The notes: generated from the letters alone by a model not told the origin. A stretch of DNA of 52,723 nt from Bacillota bacterium (GCA_021847325.1 JAJZTY010000002.1:1-52723), one strand, 5' to 3'. Shown: positions 18,834 to 27,331, counted from the first letter of the stretch. Numbers and translations: made by a program.

Positions 18834-19775
18834 CTACTCGTACGATATCCGTGGATCTACAACCACATACAACAAATCTACCAAGAGATTCACAAAAACA
18901 AAGAAGAATGCAATGACCAACACCGTACTCTGCACAGCAGGATAATTACGCATATTTATTGATGTGAGTAAGTAGGTACCAATACCATTGATTACAAAGA
19001 CTTGTTCCGTGACAATTGCTCCACCCAATAAACCACCGAAGCTGGTCCCAAAGATCGTCAGAATCGGAATCAAAGCGTTACGTAAGGCATGTATCACAAC
19101 AATCGTGCTGTACTTCAGCCCTTTGGAACGTGCTGTTCGGATGTAATCTGACTGCATGACATCCAACATAGCACTTCTGCCCACGCGCATGAAACTTGCC
19201 GCAACGCTCATTCCTAAGGCTATTGAAGGTAGGATGGCTTGTTTGAAACCCAAACTTGTCCAGAAAGGTTCTGTCATACCACCTGTAGGCAACCAACGAA
19301 GCACAACACTGAATAAGAGAATCAACATCGAACCTAACCAGAAGTTCGGGACCGATATCCCTGCTAAGGATGTGGTTGAAATCAAATTATCCAACCATGA
19401 ATCCTTTTTGATGGCAGATAGGATTCCTGCAGGAATTCCAATGATCACCGCCACCAACATCGATGTAAACGCTAGATTCAGAGTATGCGGTAAGCGAACG
19501 ATGATTTCATTCAGTACCGGTTGTCGTGTCACCAAAGATGTACCGAGATTCCCTTGAATTAGATTCGTGAAATAGATCCAATATTGCACTAGGAAAGGTT
19601 TATCCAAACCTAAAAAAACGCGTACACGCTCAATGTCATCCGGTGTCGCATTCGCTCCAGCAACTAACTCAGCTGGATCTCCAGGCGCTAAATAGAGACT
19701 CGCAAAAATGATGAACGAGATCCCAATTAACAGAATGACAATGTTGCCTATACGCTTCAGAACATACCTTAACAT
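18834..19775 (-). CDS. dppB: Peptide ABC transporter permease (DppB)
   Basis: A 313-residue permease, first gene of the operon. It opens MLRYVLKRIGNIVILLIGIS, has the LGLDKPFLVQYWIYFTN segment near residue 52, and an EAA loop SDYIRTARSKGLKYSTIV near residue 212. A GTG at 19784 is in frame, but AGGTGG five bases before the ATG at 19775 supports the latter. The -10 element of the promoter is 25 bases upstream, so the leader is short and holds no room for a riboswitch. Confidence 0.92.
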   Translation of the reverse strand: MLRYVLKRIGNIVILLIGISFIIFASLYLAPGDPAELVAGANATPDDIERVRVFLGLDKPFLVQYWIYFTNLIQGNLGTSLVTRQPVLNEIIVRLPHTLNLAFTSMLVAVIIGIPAGILSAIKKDSWLDNLISTTSLAGISVPNFWLGSMLILLFSVVLRWLPTGGMTEPFWTSLGFKQAILPSIALGMSVAASFMRVGRSAMLDVMQSDYIRTARSKGLKYSTIVVIHALRNALIPILTIFGTSFGGLLGGAIVTEQVFVINGIGTYLLTSINMRNYPAVQSTVLVIAFFFVFVNLLVDLLYVVVDPRISYE

Positions 19776-19799
19776 AATGCCCACCTTTACTATTGCACT

Positions 19800-19828
19800 A
19801 TTATGTTCAATTTTTTCATAACTGTCAA
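19800..19828 (-). promoter_or_regulatory. Promoter of the dpp-ggt-chr operon
   Basis: Minus-strand consensus TTGACA (19823-19828), 17-base spacer, and CATAAT (19800-19805). It lies inside the cargo, so the operon travels with its own sigma-A-type promoter. Confidence 0.8.
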
Positions 19829-19981
19829 TAACATTTTCACAAATATTACACTATTTACATACACTTACATTAAGTTGTTACATTTCTTCCATTTATATGT
19901 CTCTATCTGTTTTAGAAACAAAGCTAAAAAAGTGACGAAGATAAATCTTCGCCATCTTGAAAAATAATGAAAACATAATCC

Positions 19982-21283
19982 ATGATTTATTCATCGTCCT
20001 CACGCAAAGGGAATTCAGTTATACTTTGGGTGAGGACTTTATTGATGATCTCAGATAACCTGGCGATCCCCCTCGCCAAAGTCGCGACACATTCTTTCTC
20101 AAAGATGGTGGATCCTTCGAAGTTGTCCATTCAAAGAATTTTCGTTGCCTATTGGACGTCGTTTCTGCTGGACCCTGAAGTGGTTCATCGTGGTTTACGC
20201 CCTGTGATCGTCAAAGAAGTTCAAAAAATGATGGCCTGCGGAACCCTCGACGCCGGTTTCAAAATCTATGAATGCCCAAACTGTAAGAAAACGCACGTCA
20301 TCTGTTATACCTGTAAAAGTCGCTTCTGTAATGCCTGTGGCGTCAAGTATGCCCATCTTCGTGCCTACTCTATTTCAGCCTCGACGCTCGATGTCCCGCA
20401 TCGCCATGTCGTTTTTACCATCGATCACTGCTTACGGGATTATTTCAGAAGAGATCGTGATCTCCTCCATGTCTTGTTTGAAGCCGTCAAGGATACCCTC
20501 TTCTATACGTTTGATCGGATGAACGGAAAAAAACATACCTTCAAACCTGGCTTCATTCTCACGCTCCATACCTTCGGTCGAGCGCTGAATTGGAACCCCC
20601 ACATTCACTGTCTCCTTACCGAAGGCGGGATGAATGAAGACCAGATCTATAAACCCATCTCCTACATCAACTATGAGGTGCTTCGCAAATCCTTCATGAA
20701 ATGTCTGTTGGACAAGATGAAGGCCTTCTATGCCAATCAACCCGCTGTGCTGAGTGAGCTCAAGCAACGGATCAATCAAATTTATCGCGACTATACCGAT
20801 GGTTTTTATGTCCATGCGCCGGCGATGGAACAGAAGAATGGCAAGGATGCGGTTACGGCATACATCATCCGCTATGCTGGTCGACCCGTCATGGCTCAAA
20901 GTCGGATCCTTGCGCTTGATCGTTCGAATCGGATGATCACCTACTTCTATGAAGACCATAAAACAGAGGAGCGCATCGAAGTGACGGAGCCTGTCTTCAC
21001 GTTCATGAAGAAGCTCATCGTTCACATCCCAGAATCTCAATTCAAGATGATTCGCTACTATGGGCTTTATGCCAGCTGTCAAACACAACACAAGCCGACT
21101 GTGAAAGCCCTGCTTAAATCATGTCTAAGCACGCTTCGTAAACACCTTCCCTATCGGCAAAGTCTGATTTCAACCTTTGACACCGACCCTTTGCTTTGTG
21201 ATTGTGGTCATTATATGGAATATATTGGTTTCTGGGTTCCCCCCTCGAAAAGAAATGGAGGTTTTGCTTATGACTCATCCTAA
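19982..21283 (+). CDS. IS91-family HUH (Y2) transposase, copy 2
   Basis: Identical in sequence to the gene at 9463-10764, with the same intact zinc finger, HUH residues and Y-x3-Y tyrosine pair. Both copies therefore look able to act. The same start ambiguity applies, the alternative ATG here being at 20045. Confidence 0.92.
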   Translation: MIYSSSSRKGNSVILWVRTLLMISDNLAIPLAKVATHSFSKMVDPSKLSIQRIFVAYWTSFLLDPEVVHRGLRPVIVKEVQKMMACGTLDAGFKIYECPNCKKTHVICYTCKSRFCNACGVKYAHLRAYSISASTLDVPHRHVVFTIDHCLRDYFRRDRDLLHVLFEAVKDTLFYTFDRMNGKKHTFKPGFILTLHTFGRALNWNPHIHCLLTEGGMNEDQIYKPISYINYEVLRKSFMKCLLDKMKAFYANQPAVLSELKQRINQIYRDYTDGFYVHAPAMEQKNGKDAVTAYIIRYAGRPVMAQSRILALDRSNRMITYFYEDHKTEERIEVTEPVFTFMKKLIVHIPESQFKMIRYYGLYASCQTQHKPTVKALLKSCLSTLRKHLPYRQSLISTFDTDPLLCDCGHYMEYIGFWVPPSKRNGGFAYDSS

Positions 21284-21473
21284 GCATACACATGATGATT
21301 CCGCTGGAGATCGCTTGATTGACATGAAATGCACGCATTGTGGCTATGAAGAAAAAATGCCTGCTTGGTGTTATGGCGAAGAAGCGGACTACCTAATCGA
21401 TATTGGGAATCCGGAACCCCAGCGTTGGCAATGTCCTAAATGTTATAACGAAACGCTTTGTCGAAAACCATAG
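21270..21473 (+). CDS. Small zinc-ribbon accessory protein of the IS, copy 2
   Basis: Identical to the 67-residue protein at 10751-10954, overlapping the transposase stop and preceded by GGAGG. CTHC and CPKC pairs are preserved. Confidence 0.7.
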   Translation: MTHPKHTHDDSAGDRLIDMKCTHCGYEEKMPAWCYGEEADYLIDIGNPEPQRWQCPKCYNETLCRKP

Positions 21474-21583
21474 CGCTTATATACATCGCCTTCATCTTTC
21501 AATCTCATTTACTTTTTGAGTGCGTTCACATCAGCGCTTCTTTTAATTTGTTTTCTGAGATTTAGAGAACTTTCCTATAAGAT

Positions 21584-21613
21584 AAAAAATGTCACAAATT
21601 GTGACATTATTTT
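21584..21613. terminator. murQ terminator abutting IS copy 2
   Basis: TGTCACAAATTGTGACA (21590-21606) is a hairpin with A6 on its left, contributed by or shared with the IS end, and TTATTTT on its right, so it can stop transcription in both directions. Its right side overlaps the murQ stop codon. Confidence 0.85.
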
Positions 21614-22506
21614 AATTTAAGTGCTTTAGATACAAAGCCATTCGCTCTTTCGAGTTTGTTCATCGCATCAGATGCGGAACAGTTCTTTTTAATCATGACA
21701 ATCGCAACTTTTACTTTTAGATTCGCATCGTATAGTGCTGTATGTGCTGTTTTCTCATTAACACCTGTTGCTTGCATAATAATTCGTTTAGCACGATCAA
21801 TTAACTTTATATTACTTGGATTTAAATCTACCATTAAGTTCCCATACACTTTACCCATTTGTACCATGGATGCGGTAGATAACATATTTAATACCATCTT
21901 TGTCGCAGTTCCTGCTTTTAAACGTGTTGAACCTGTCAAGACTTCAGGACCCACTTCGACATCGATCCCAACATCACTGACCTTCGATAACATGGAATCA
22001 GGATTACATGAAATTGAAATGGTATGTGCCCCAATACTCTTAGCGTATTTTAAACCACTAATAACATACGGTGTTCTTCCACTTGCGGCGATTCCTACTG
22101 CCACATCTTTAGAGGTGAACTTAAGTGCTTTGAGTTCTTCGATGATTAATGTCTCAGAGTCTTCTGCTCCTTCAACGGCTGATTTAACTGCGCTATTCCC
22201 TCCCGCAATCAACGCAATAAATTCATCTGTTGTGGAAAAGGTTGGGGGACATTCTGATGCGTCTAGAATTCCTAAACGTCCACTTGTGCCAGCCCCAAAA
22301 TAAATCACTCTTCCTTTCACATTAAGCTGTTTAACAATGATCTCAATCGCATGCGCAATTTTTGGAAGTTCCTTATTCACTGCTAAAGCGACTTTTTGGT
22401 CTTCTTCGTTCATAATTTGAACGATTTCAAGAGGACTAAGTTCATCTAGTTTGAGTGTATTCGGATTCGGTTTCTCTGTTACGAGTTGTTCAATGTGTTC
22501 TGTCAT
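21607..22506 (-). CDS. murQ: N-acetylmuramic acid 6-phosphate etherase
   Basis: A 299-residue cytoplasmic SIS-domain enzyme that cleaves the D-lactyl ether of MurNAc-6-phosphate to give GlcNAc-6-phosphate and D-lactate. The MurQ signature is complete: IYFGAGTSGRLGILDASECPP near residue 68, including the catalytic Glu, and LTGSTRLKAGTATKMVLNML near residue 190. It lies downstream of a PTS IIA and a 6-phosphomuramidase, so the cluster recycles cell-wall sugars. A terminator separates it from the IIA gene, and IS copy 2 inserted directly after it. Confidence 0.95.
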   Translation of the reverse strand: MTEHIEQLVTEKPNPNTLKLDELSPLEIVQIMNEEDQKVALAVNKELPKIAHAIEIIVKQLNVKGRVIYFGAGTSGRLGILDASECPPTFSTTDEFIALIAGGNSAVKSAVEGAEDSETLIIEELKALKFTSKDVAVGIAASGRTPYVISGLKYAKSIGAHTISISCNPDSMLSKVSDVGIDVEVGPEVLTGSTRLKAGTATKMVLNMLSTASMVQMGKVYGNLMVDLNPSNIKLIDRAKRIIMQATGVNEKTAHTALYDANLKVKVAIVMIKKNCSASDAMNKLERANGFVSKALKLK

Positions 22507-22529
22507 ACCTCTATTTTACATCAAAAGAA

Positions 22530-22549
22530 AAAAGGCATTACGCCTTTTT
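22530..22549 (-). terminator. Terminator between the PTS IIA gene and murQ
   Basis: AAAGGC/GCCTTT hairpin (22531-22547) followed on the minus strand by T residues. No clear promoter for murQ lies between it and the gene, so murQ may depend on partial read-through. Confidence 0.75.
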
Positions 22550-22551
22550 AA

Positions 22552-22863
22552 CTATTTTGCCAATTTTTTGTACAATTCAATAAATTCAAGAGCCATTAAC
22601 TTCAATACTTCAGCACTCATAACTTGGTCTTCCGCATGAATTAATAAGATATTCGCTCCTGGATCTTCTCCACCAGCGAATTTTTGAATAAGCTCCGCAT
22701 GTACATGGTGAGCCTCAACGAAGTCTGTATCACCTTGTTTAATCAAAGCTTCAGCTTCTTCGAAATTCCCTTGTTTTGCAGCTTGTAGTGCTTCTACATA
22801 TGAAGAACGAGCGGATCCTGCAGCCGCAATAATTTGAAAACTAACGAGTTCTAGACCTTCCAT
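22552..22863 (-). CDS. PTS lactose/cellobiose-family IIA component
   Basis: A 103-residue three-helix IIA protein. LLIHAEDQ at residues 73-80 contains the phosphorylated His76 and the nearby Asp79. It passes phosphate from HPr to a IIB component. No IIB or IIC gene is adjacent, so the partner must lie elsewhere. Two bases separate it from mupG, which suggests that the transported sugar is the MurNAc-GlcNAc disaccharide or a related glycan fragment. Confidence 0.9.
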   Translation of the reverse strand: MEGLELVSFQIIAAAGSARSSYVEALQAAKQGNFEEAEALIKQGDTDFVEAHHVHAELIQKFAGGEDPGANILLIHAEDQVMSAEVLKLMALEFIELYKKLAK

Positions 22864-22865
22864 GT

Positions 22866-23969
22866 TTACTCCTTTATTTTAAATGGATACTGTTTATATT
22901 TTACTTGATTTAATAGTCGTTTACAAGTAGGCTTAACCATCCCAACCACATTCGCAACCGGACTAGGATGTAAATCTTCAAGTGCTATTTGAACTTCTGC
23001 TTCATAACGATTTGATCGAATATTATCTAAGGTAATACTTAAATAAGGTCGTGCAATTGTATTTTTAGGTGGAACACTTACTTTCTTACGTGTTTGAGTT
23101 GCACGAAGTAGTAAACGAGGTTGATCAGGTCTTGACCAAAGAATTGTTTCAGTAAGAACTTTACGTTGATTTACATCTAAATCCTTATCTAACCACGCTT
23201 CTAATTCCACATAATCACATTTAGCCGCATCACTTACCGCTTTTAATGAATCATAATCCGGCATACTATCCCCAAATAAAATCATATCAAATACACCAGT
23301 ATTACGTAATTCACTAAACGCAATGTGAGGTGGACAATAACGATGTTCCTCAACAGTTGGTATACCATCCCCACTCGTATTTAAATCACTTGGCGATGTT
23401 TGTGATGTAATGAAAACTCCATTTCCTACCCCAAAATCATTGAGTAAATCTGCTGTAAATACCGCATCATCAAAATCCAATCCCGTTTCATTTCTTGGAT
23501 AGAAATTATGACAAGCACGATAATTCTTTATATTTCCTCTTTCATTAATCTTTTCGATGGTCTCTATCAAATGTCCATCATTACTCGTATTATCTTCAAT
23601 GACGAGTCCAAATGGATTATTGGTTAATCGAACAATCTCTTCAATCGCAAACCCACCATCTAAACGAATGACATCAATGTTTAAATCCACAATCGGTTTT
23701 ACATTATCCACTTCTGCCCCAATGCGAGTGAAAACATCTAAGTTCAAATCCGCATGTACTTTCATCCCTAATTCACGAGTTAAATTAAATAATTTTAAAA
23801 ATCCTTCACTTAATAATTCATCTGTTCTCTCAAAACCAAGTGCACCCAATTGTATGGATGTAAATACACGAGTATAACCTAAGGATGATGCTAGAACGAG
23901 TTGTTTCTTTATCGTTTCAAAGTCATAAAAATCAGGATATACACTTAAACCAATCTCTACTTTACGCAT
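22866..23969 (-). CDS. mupG: 6-phospho-N-acetylmuramidase, MupG/DUF871 family
   Basis: A 367-residue cytoplasmic TIM-barrel protein. The N-terminal MRKVEIGLSVYPDF, the RVFTSIQLG strand, the LNIDVIRLDGGF segment, and the C-terminal domain ending in a run of basic residues are typical of DUF871. In Staphylococcus aureus the founding member MupG splits MurNAc-6-phosphate-GlcNAc. The frame extends to 24008, but GGAGG four bases before the ATG at 23969 fixes the start. Its neighbours murQ and PTS IIA give the next and previous steps of the same pathway. Confidence 0.85.
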   Translation of the reverse strand: MRKVEIGLSVYPDFYDFETIKKQLVLASSLGYTRVFTSIQLGALGFERTDELLSEGFLKLFNLTRELGMKVHADLNLDVFTRIGAEVDNVKPIVDLNIDVIRLDGGFAIEEIVRLTNNPFGLVIEDNTSNDGHLIETIEKINERGNIKNYRACHNFYPRNETGLDFDDAVFTADLLNDFGVGNGVFITSQTSPSDLNTSGDGIPTVEEHRYCPPHIAFSELRNTGVFDMILFGDSMPDYDSLKAVSDAAKCDYVELEAWLDKDLDVNQRKVLTETILWSRPDQPRLLLRATQTRKKVSVPPKNTIARPYLSITLDNIRSNRYEAEVQIALEDLHPSPVANVVGMVKPTCKRLLNQVKYKQYPFKIKE

Positions 23970-23980
23970 ATTGCCTCCAT

Positions 23981-25345
23981 TTACCACCCATATTTGTCTA
24001 CACCCCATTTTTCTTCAACTAATTCTTGTTTCACATAGATTAATGTATTATCTTTAACATCTCTCTGTAAAACAACACCACTTCCAACTACACTATACGC
24101 ACCTACTTTAACCCCTGGCATCAATAAAGCAGATACACCGGTACGACAATAATCCCCTAAGTAACTTGCATTCGCATAGTTATTCGGAAGTTCTTTACGC
24201 CCACGAACATAATGCGCACTGAGTTGATCATCAAAACGCAATGTGCCAGATGTTGTGCCTGCTCCTAAATCTGTATTCTCCCCAATCAATCCATAGTATT
24301 CACCATAATGAACACAATAAACATGATCGAGTGTAACACCGGATAAGAATTCAAATCCCTGATCAAACTTATTACGATTTCCAATCACTGAATGTGAATG
24401 AACTTTACAGTGATTGTATAAGGTACATTCATCCCCGATAACTGTATTTCCTTCTAAGATAACCCCATTCTCAACGATTGTATTATCCCCTACAATAATA
24501 TTTCCTCTCACCCAAACATTATGACCAATACGACTGTTCTTCCCTAGTTTCACAAATCCTTCAATTCGAGCTGTATCTTCAATGAGTGAGTTTTCCCCAA
24601 AACTATTTTTAGTGAGTTCTATACATAATTTATGTGCCATATAAGCATTCGCTTCTAAGACATGCCATGGTTTATCACAATCAAAGATGGGTTCTTTGGA
24701 TATAACAGACTTAAGTATTTTCCCTTCCTTAATAATTTCATTCAATGATTCTTCAATGAATGATTCAAATGGAGAGCCTACTCCTACTTTTAATTGAGTA
24801 AATCGGTTTGGATTATGTTCAGCGGTAAACAAGAAATCACGATCACAGGTAAATCCTACCATTTGATGTGTCATATCATTTCCACGTTGATGAGCCCCAA
24901 ACTGTTTTATAACATCATGATCTAATTGACATGCGATCCAGTTGGTTGGATGTTCACGCAATGGACTAATAAGTACTGTATAACTGGACGCATTCTTTAA
25001 GAATGGAATTAAATCTTCTTTTTGAACTAAACAATCTCCAAATAGAACACAAATATCATTTCCATTAATCTTTTCCATTCCAAACACAAAACTCTCAGCG
25101 CTACCTTTCGTCTGAGTTAGTTCTATGATCTCAACTTGTTTAACTGTCTTAAAATAGGATCGAATGGGATCCGTATGTGTTTTAGAAACTATGACAATAT
25201 GCTCAATTCCTGCTTCAAGACATGTTTCAACAGTATGTGCTAAGAGTGGCTTATTCACAATCGGAAACATGCATTTATTACGTGTACTCTGGTATGGCCA
25301 AAACTTTAAACCTTCCCCCGCCGCAAGAATGATCACTTCTCTCAT
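23981..25345 (-). CDS. Bifunctional-type sugar nucleotidyltransferase with left-handed beta-helix domain
   Basis: A 454-residue protein built like GlmU: an N-terminal nucleotidyltransferase domain (about 1-230), then hexapeptide repeats (about 245-430; for example GKNSRIGHNVWVRGN and GDNTIVENGVILEGN), and the loop LGAGTTSGTLRFD. The usual G-x-G-T-R nucleotide-binding signature is altered to LAAGEGLKFWPYQ. It could activate GlcNAc-1-P or MurNAc-1-P, in keeping with its place between purB and mupG, but the substrate is unproven. It starts 11 bases after purB. Confidence 0.75.
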   Translation of the reverse strand: MREVIILAAGEGLKFWPYQSTRNKCMFPIVNKPLLAHTVETCLEAGIEHIVIVSKTHTDPIRSYFKTVKQVEIIELTQTKGSAESFVFGMEKINGNDICVLFGDCLVQKEDLIPFLKNASSYTVLISPLREHPTNWIACQLDHDVIKQFGAHQRGNDMTHQMVGFTCDRDFLFTAEHNPNRFTQLKVGVGSPFESFIEESLNEIIKEGKILKSVISKEPIFDCDKPWHVLEANAYMAHKLCIELTKNSFGENSLIEDTARIEGFVKLGKNSRIGHNVWVRGNIIVGDNTIVENGVILEGNTVIGDECTLYNHCKVHSHSVIGNRNKFDQGFEFLSGVTLDHVYCVHYGEYYGLIGENTDLGAGTTSGTLRFDDQLSAHYVRGRKELPNNYANASYLGDYCRTGVSALLMPGVKVGAYSVVGSGVVLQRDVKDNTLIYVKQELVEEKWGVDKYGW

Positions 25346-25356
25346 AGTTCCTCCTC

Positions 25357-26649
25357 TTATAAACCTACACGTTTATAAATTGAATCCACTTCTTTTAAGT
25401 AAAATTCTAAGGTAAAACACGATTCTATTTCTTCATGATTTAAATATGCTTGAACATCTTTATGATTCAATAATAACATTTTAAAGTCGACTTGTTGATT
25501 CCAAGCTTGCATCGCAATCGGTTGGATTAAATCATAGGCATTTTCACGACTGATGTTCTTATGTTCAATCACATAGGTCATCACACGTTGGGCAAAGATG
25601 ACCCCATGCGTTATTTCTATATTACGACGTACATTCTCTTCAAATACGGTTAAGTTATCAACTAATCGAGTTAATCGATTTAACATGTAATCCAGTAGAA
25701 TGGTCGCATCAGGTAAAATGATTCTTTCGACGGATGAGTGAGAGATATCTCTCTCATGCCATAAAGCGATATCTTCAAAGCTCGTACTCATATAGCCTCT
25801 AAGAACTCTTGATAATCCACAGATATTCTCAAATGAAATTGGATTACGCTTATGTGGCATTGCGCTCGAACCCTTCTGTTTACTTGAGAATCCTTCTTCT
25901 ACTTCACGTACTTCAGTTCTTTGTAAGTGTCTAAACTCTAAACTGATTTTCTCACACGTTGCGCCTATTAGAGCTAACACACTTAAGTAATATGCATGGC
26001 GATCACGTTGTAAAACTTGTGTGGATATCATAGATTTATTTAAACCTACTATCTCACAAACACGATCTTGTAGATCAACGCCTGTATACAAACAGTTCCC
26101 GACTGCACCACTAATCTTACCTACTTCAAGTTCAGAGGATGCCAATTCAAATCGATTGATTTGACGATTGAGTTCATCCACCCATAACGCAAACTTTAAC
26201 CCAAAACTGGTAATTTCCGCATGGACTCCATGCGTTCTTCCCATACATGGTAAATCTTTATATTGGAGTGCTTTTTTCTTTAATACACTAAGTAATTTAT
26301 CTAAATCATCACGTAAGATCTTATTCACTTCTTTGATAATTAATCCCTGAGCTGTATCCACCACATCCGTCGATGTTAAGCCATAATGAATCCAACGTTT
26401 TTCTTCACCCAATGTCTCACTCACAGCACGTGTAAATGCGACAACATCATGTTTCGTATCTTCTTCTATTTCATAGATACGATCAATATTAAAGGATGCC
26501 TTTCTTAAAGCTTCCATTTCGTTATGTGTAATCATACCTTGTTCATGGTAAACTTCACACACCGCAAGTTCAACCTTAAGCCATTGATTGAATTTAGCCT
26601 TATCTTCCCAGAGCTCTGTCATTACAGGCCTTGAATAGCGTTTTATCAT
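25357..26649 (-). CDS. purB: Adenylosuccinate lyase
   Basis: A 430-residue member of the fumarase/aspartase superfamily that releases fumarate from adenylosuccinate and SAICAR in purine synthesis. HYGLTSTDVVDTAQ near residue 87, GRTHGVHAEITSFGLK near residue 138, and the superfamily signature GSSAMPHKRNPI near residue 267 are intact. It is the first gene of the minus-strand operon that continues into the nucleotidyltransferase, mupG and PTS IIA, an unusual linkage. GGGAGAACGAG precedes the ATG. Confidence 0.95.
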   Translation of the reverse strand: MIKRYSRPVMTELWEDKAKFNQWLKVELAVCEVYHEQGMITHNEMEALRKASFNIDRIYEIEEDTKHDVVAFTRAVSETLGEEKRWIHYGLTSTDVVDTAQGLIIKEVNKILRDDLDKLLSVLKKKALQYKDLPCMGRTHGVHAEITSFGLKFALWVDELNRQINRFELASSELEVGKISGAVGNCLYTGVDLQDRVCEIVGLNKSMISTQVLQRDRHAYYLSVLALIGATCEKISLEFRHLQRTEVREVEEGFSSKQKGSSAMPHKRNPISFENICGLSRVLRGYMSTSFEDIALWHERDISHSSVERIILPDATILLDYMLNRLTRLVDNLTVFEENVRRNIEITHGVIFAQRVMTYVIEHKNISRENAYDLIQPIAMQAWNQQVDFKMLLLNHKDVQAYLNHEEIESCFTLEFYLKEVDSIYKRVGL

Positions 26650-26680
26650 CTCGTTCTCCCTTTTATTTCAGTCAAGTATC

Positions 26681-26695
26681 GGTTAAACTTTAACC
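26681..26695. promoter_or_regulatory. Perfect palindrome between divergent purB and yigZ
   Basis: GGTTAAACTTTAACC is a perfect inverted repeat around a central C, ending immediately before the yigZ start codon and about 32 bases upstream of purB. It could be an operator serving both divergent genes or a small hairpin at the 5' end of one transcript. Confidence 0.35.
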
Positions 26696-27295
26696 ATGAA
26701 TGTTCGAATAAATTGTAACACAAGCCATACCATTATCATCAAAAAATCCGAGTTTATTACCGAACTCTATCGTGTTTTTTCAGTCGATGAGTTTAACACA
26801 ATTTTAAAGGACGCAAAGAAGAGACACCCTAAGGCAACGCATATCTGTACGGCTTATCGTATCCAACAATTTGAGAAAAGTAACGATGATGGAGAACCGA
26901 GTGGTAGCGCTGGTTTACCTATGTTAGAGGTTCTACGTAAACAAAGTATTATAGATGTTTGTGCACTTGTGATTCGTTACTATGGTGGAATTCAACTCGG
27001 TGCTGGCGGATTAACTCGTGCTTATAGTGGTTCTGTCGCTCAAGCCCTAGAAACAGTTAAATTAAATCCAATCATGGATATGTTAGATACCATCATTGAG
27101 TTTCCTATACCATTTACAGATATTATCCTTAATCGTTTAAAGGATATTGAGATACTGAATAAATCATTTACCAATCATGTTCAGTTAACCATTCGATCCA
27201 TCAATGATGATTATCTTTTAGACCTAAAAGAAATCACTCGCGGTCAGTTAACTGTCTTATCACAAACAATAAATGAAGTAGAAAGAAAGCTTTGA
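26696..27295 (+). CDS. yigZ: YigZ/IMPACT family protein
   Basis: A 199-residue two-domain protein. The UPF0029 signature is clear: KSEFITELYRV near residue 19, GEPSGSAGLPMLEVL near residue 72, and VIRYYGGIQLGAGGLTRAYS near residue 98, followed by a small ferredoxin-like C-terminal domain. The family is related to the eukaryotic translation regulator IMPACT and its bacterial role is unclear. There is no good ribosome binding site before the ATG; a palindrome occupies that position. Confidence 0.9.
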   Translation: MNVRINCNTSHTIIIKKSEFITELYRVFSVDEFNTILKDAKKRHPKATHICTAYRIQQFEKSNDDGEPSGSAGLPMLEVLRKQSIIDVCALVIRYYGGIQLGAGGLTRAYSGSVAQALETVKLNPIMDMLDTIIEFPIPFTDIILNRLKDIEILNKSFTNHVQLTIRSINDDYLLDLKEITRGQLTVLSQTINEVERKL

Positions 27296-27331
27296 TTAAT
27301 TGTTATACAATGTATTACAGAGGTGATCAAA

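Larger units (their letters stand above)
9406..21589. mobile_element. Composite unit: two identical IS91-family copies flanking a dpp-ggt-chr operon
   Basis: Two identical 1,665-bp elements in the same orientation lie exactly 10,519 bp apart and enclose 8,854 bp of cargo (11071-19924). The cargo is a complete transcription unit with its own promoter beside the right IS copy and its own terminator beside the left copy. The ABC exporter promoter is left of the unit and the murQ terminator hairpin right of it. No long target duplication is visible, as expected for rolling-circle HUH elements, but an A6 tract flanks each copy. Mobility as a unit is inferred. Confidence 0.65.
19925..21589 (+). mobile_element. 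IS91-family insertion sequence, copy 2
   Basis: Identical to copy 1 over 1,665 bp, with divergence starting exactly at the bases before 19925 and after 21589. Perfect identity implies recent duplication or ongoing gene conversion. The left end adjoins the upstream region of the dpp operon and the right end adjoins the murQ terminator hairpin. Confidence 0.85.

Noticed and set aside
19776-19924. A riboswitch or T-box ahead of the dpp operon
   Set aside because: The promoter lies about 25 bases from the start codon, leaving no room for a structured leader.
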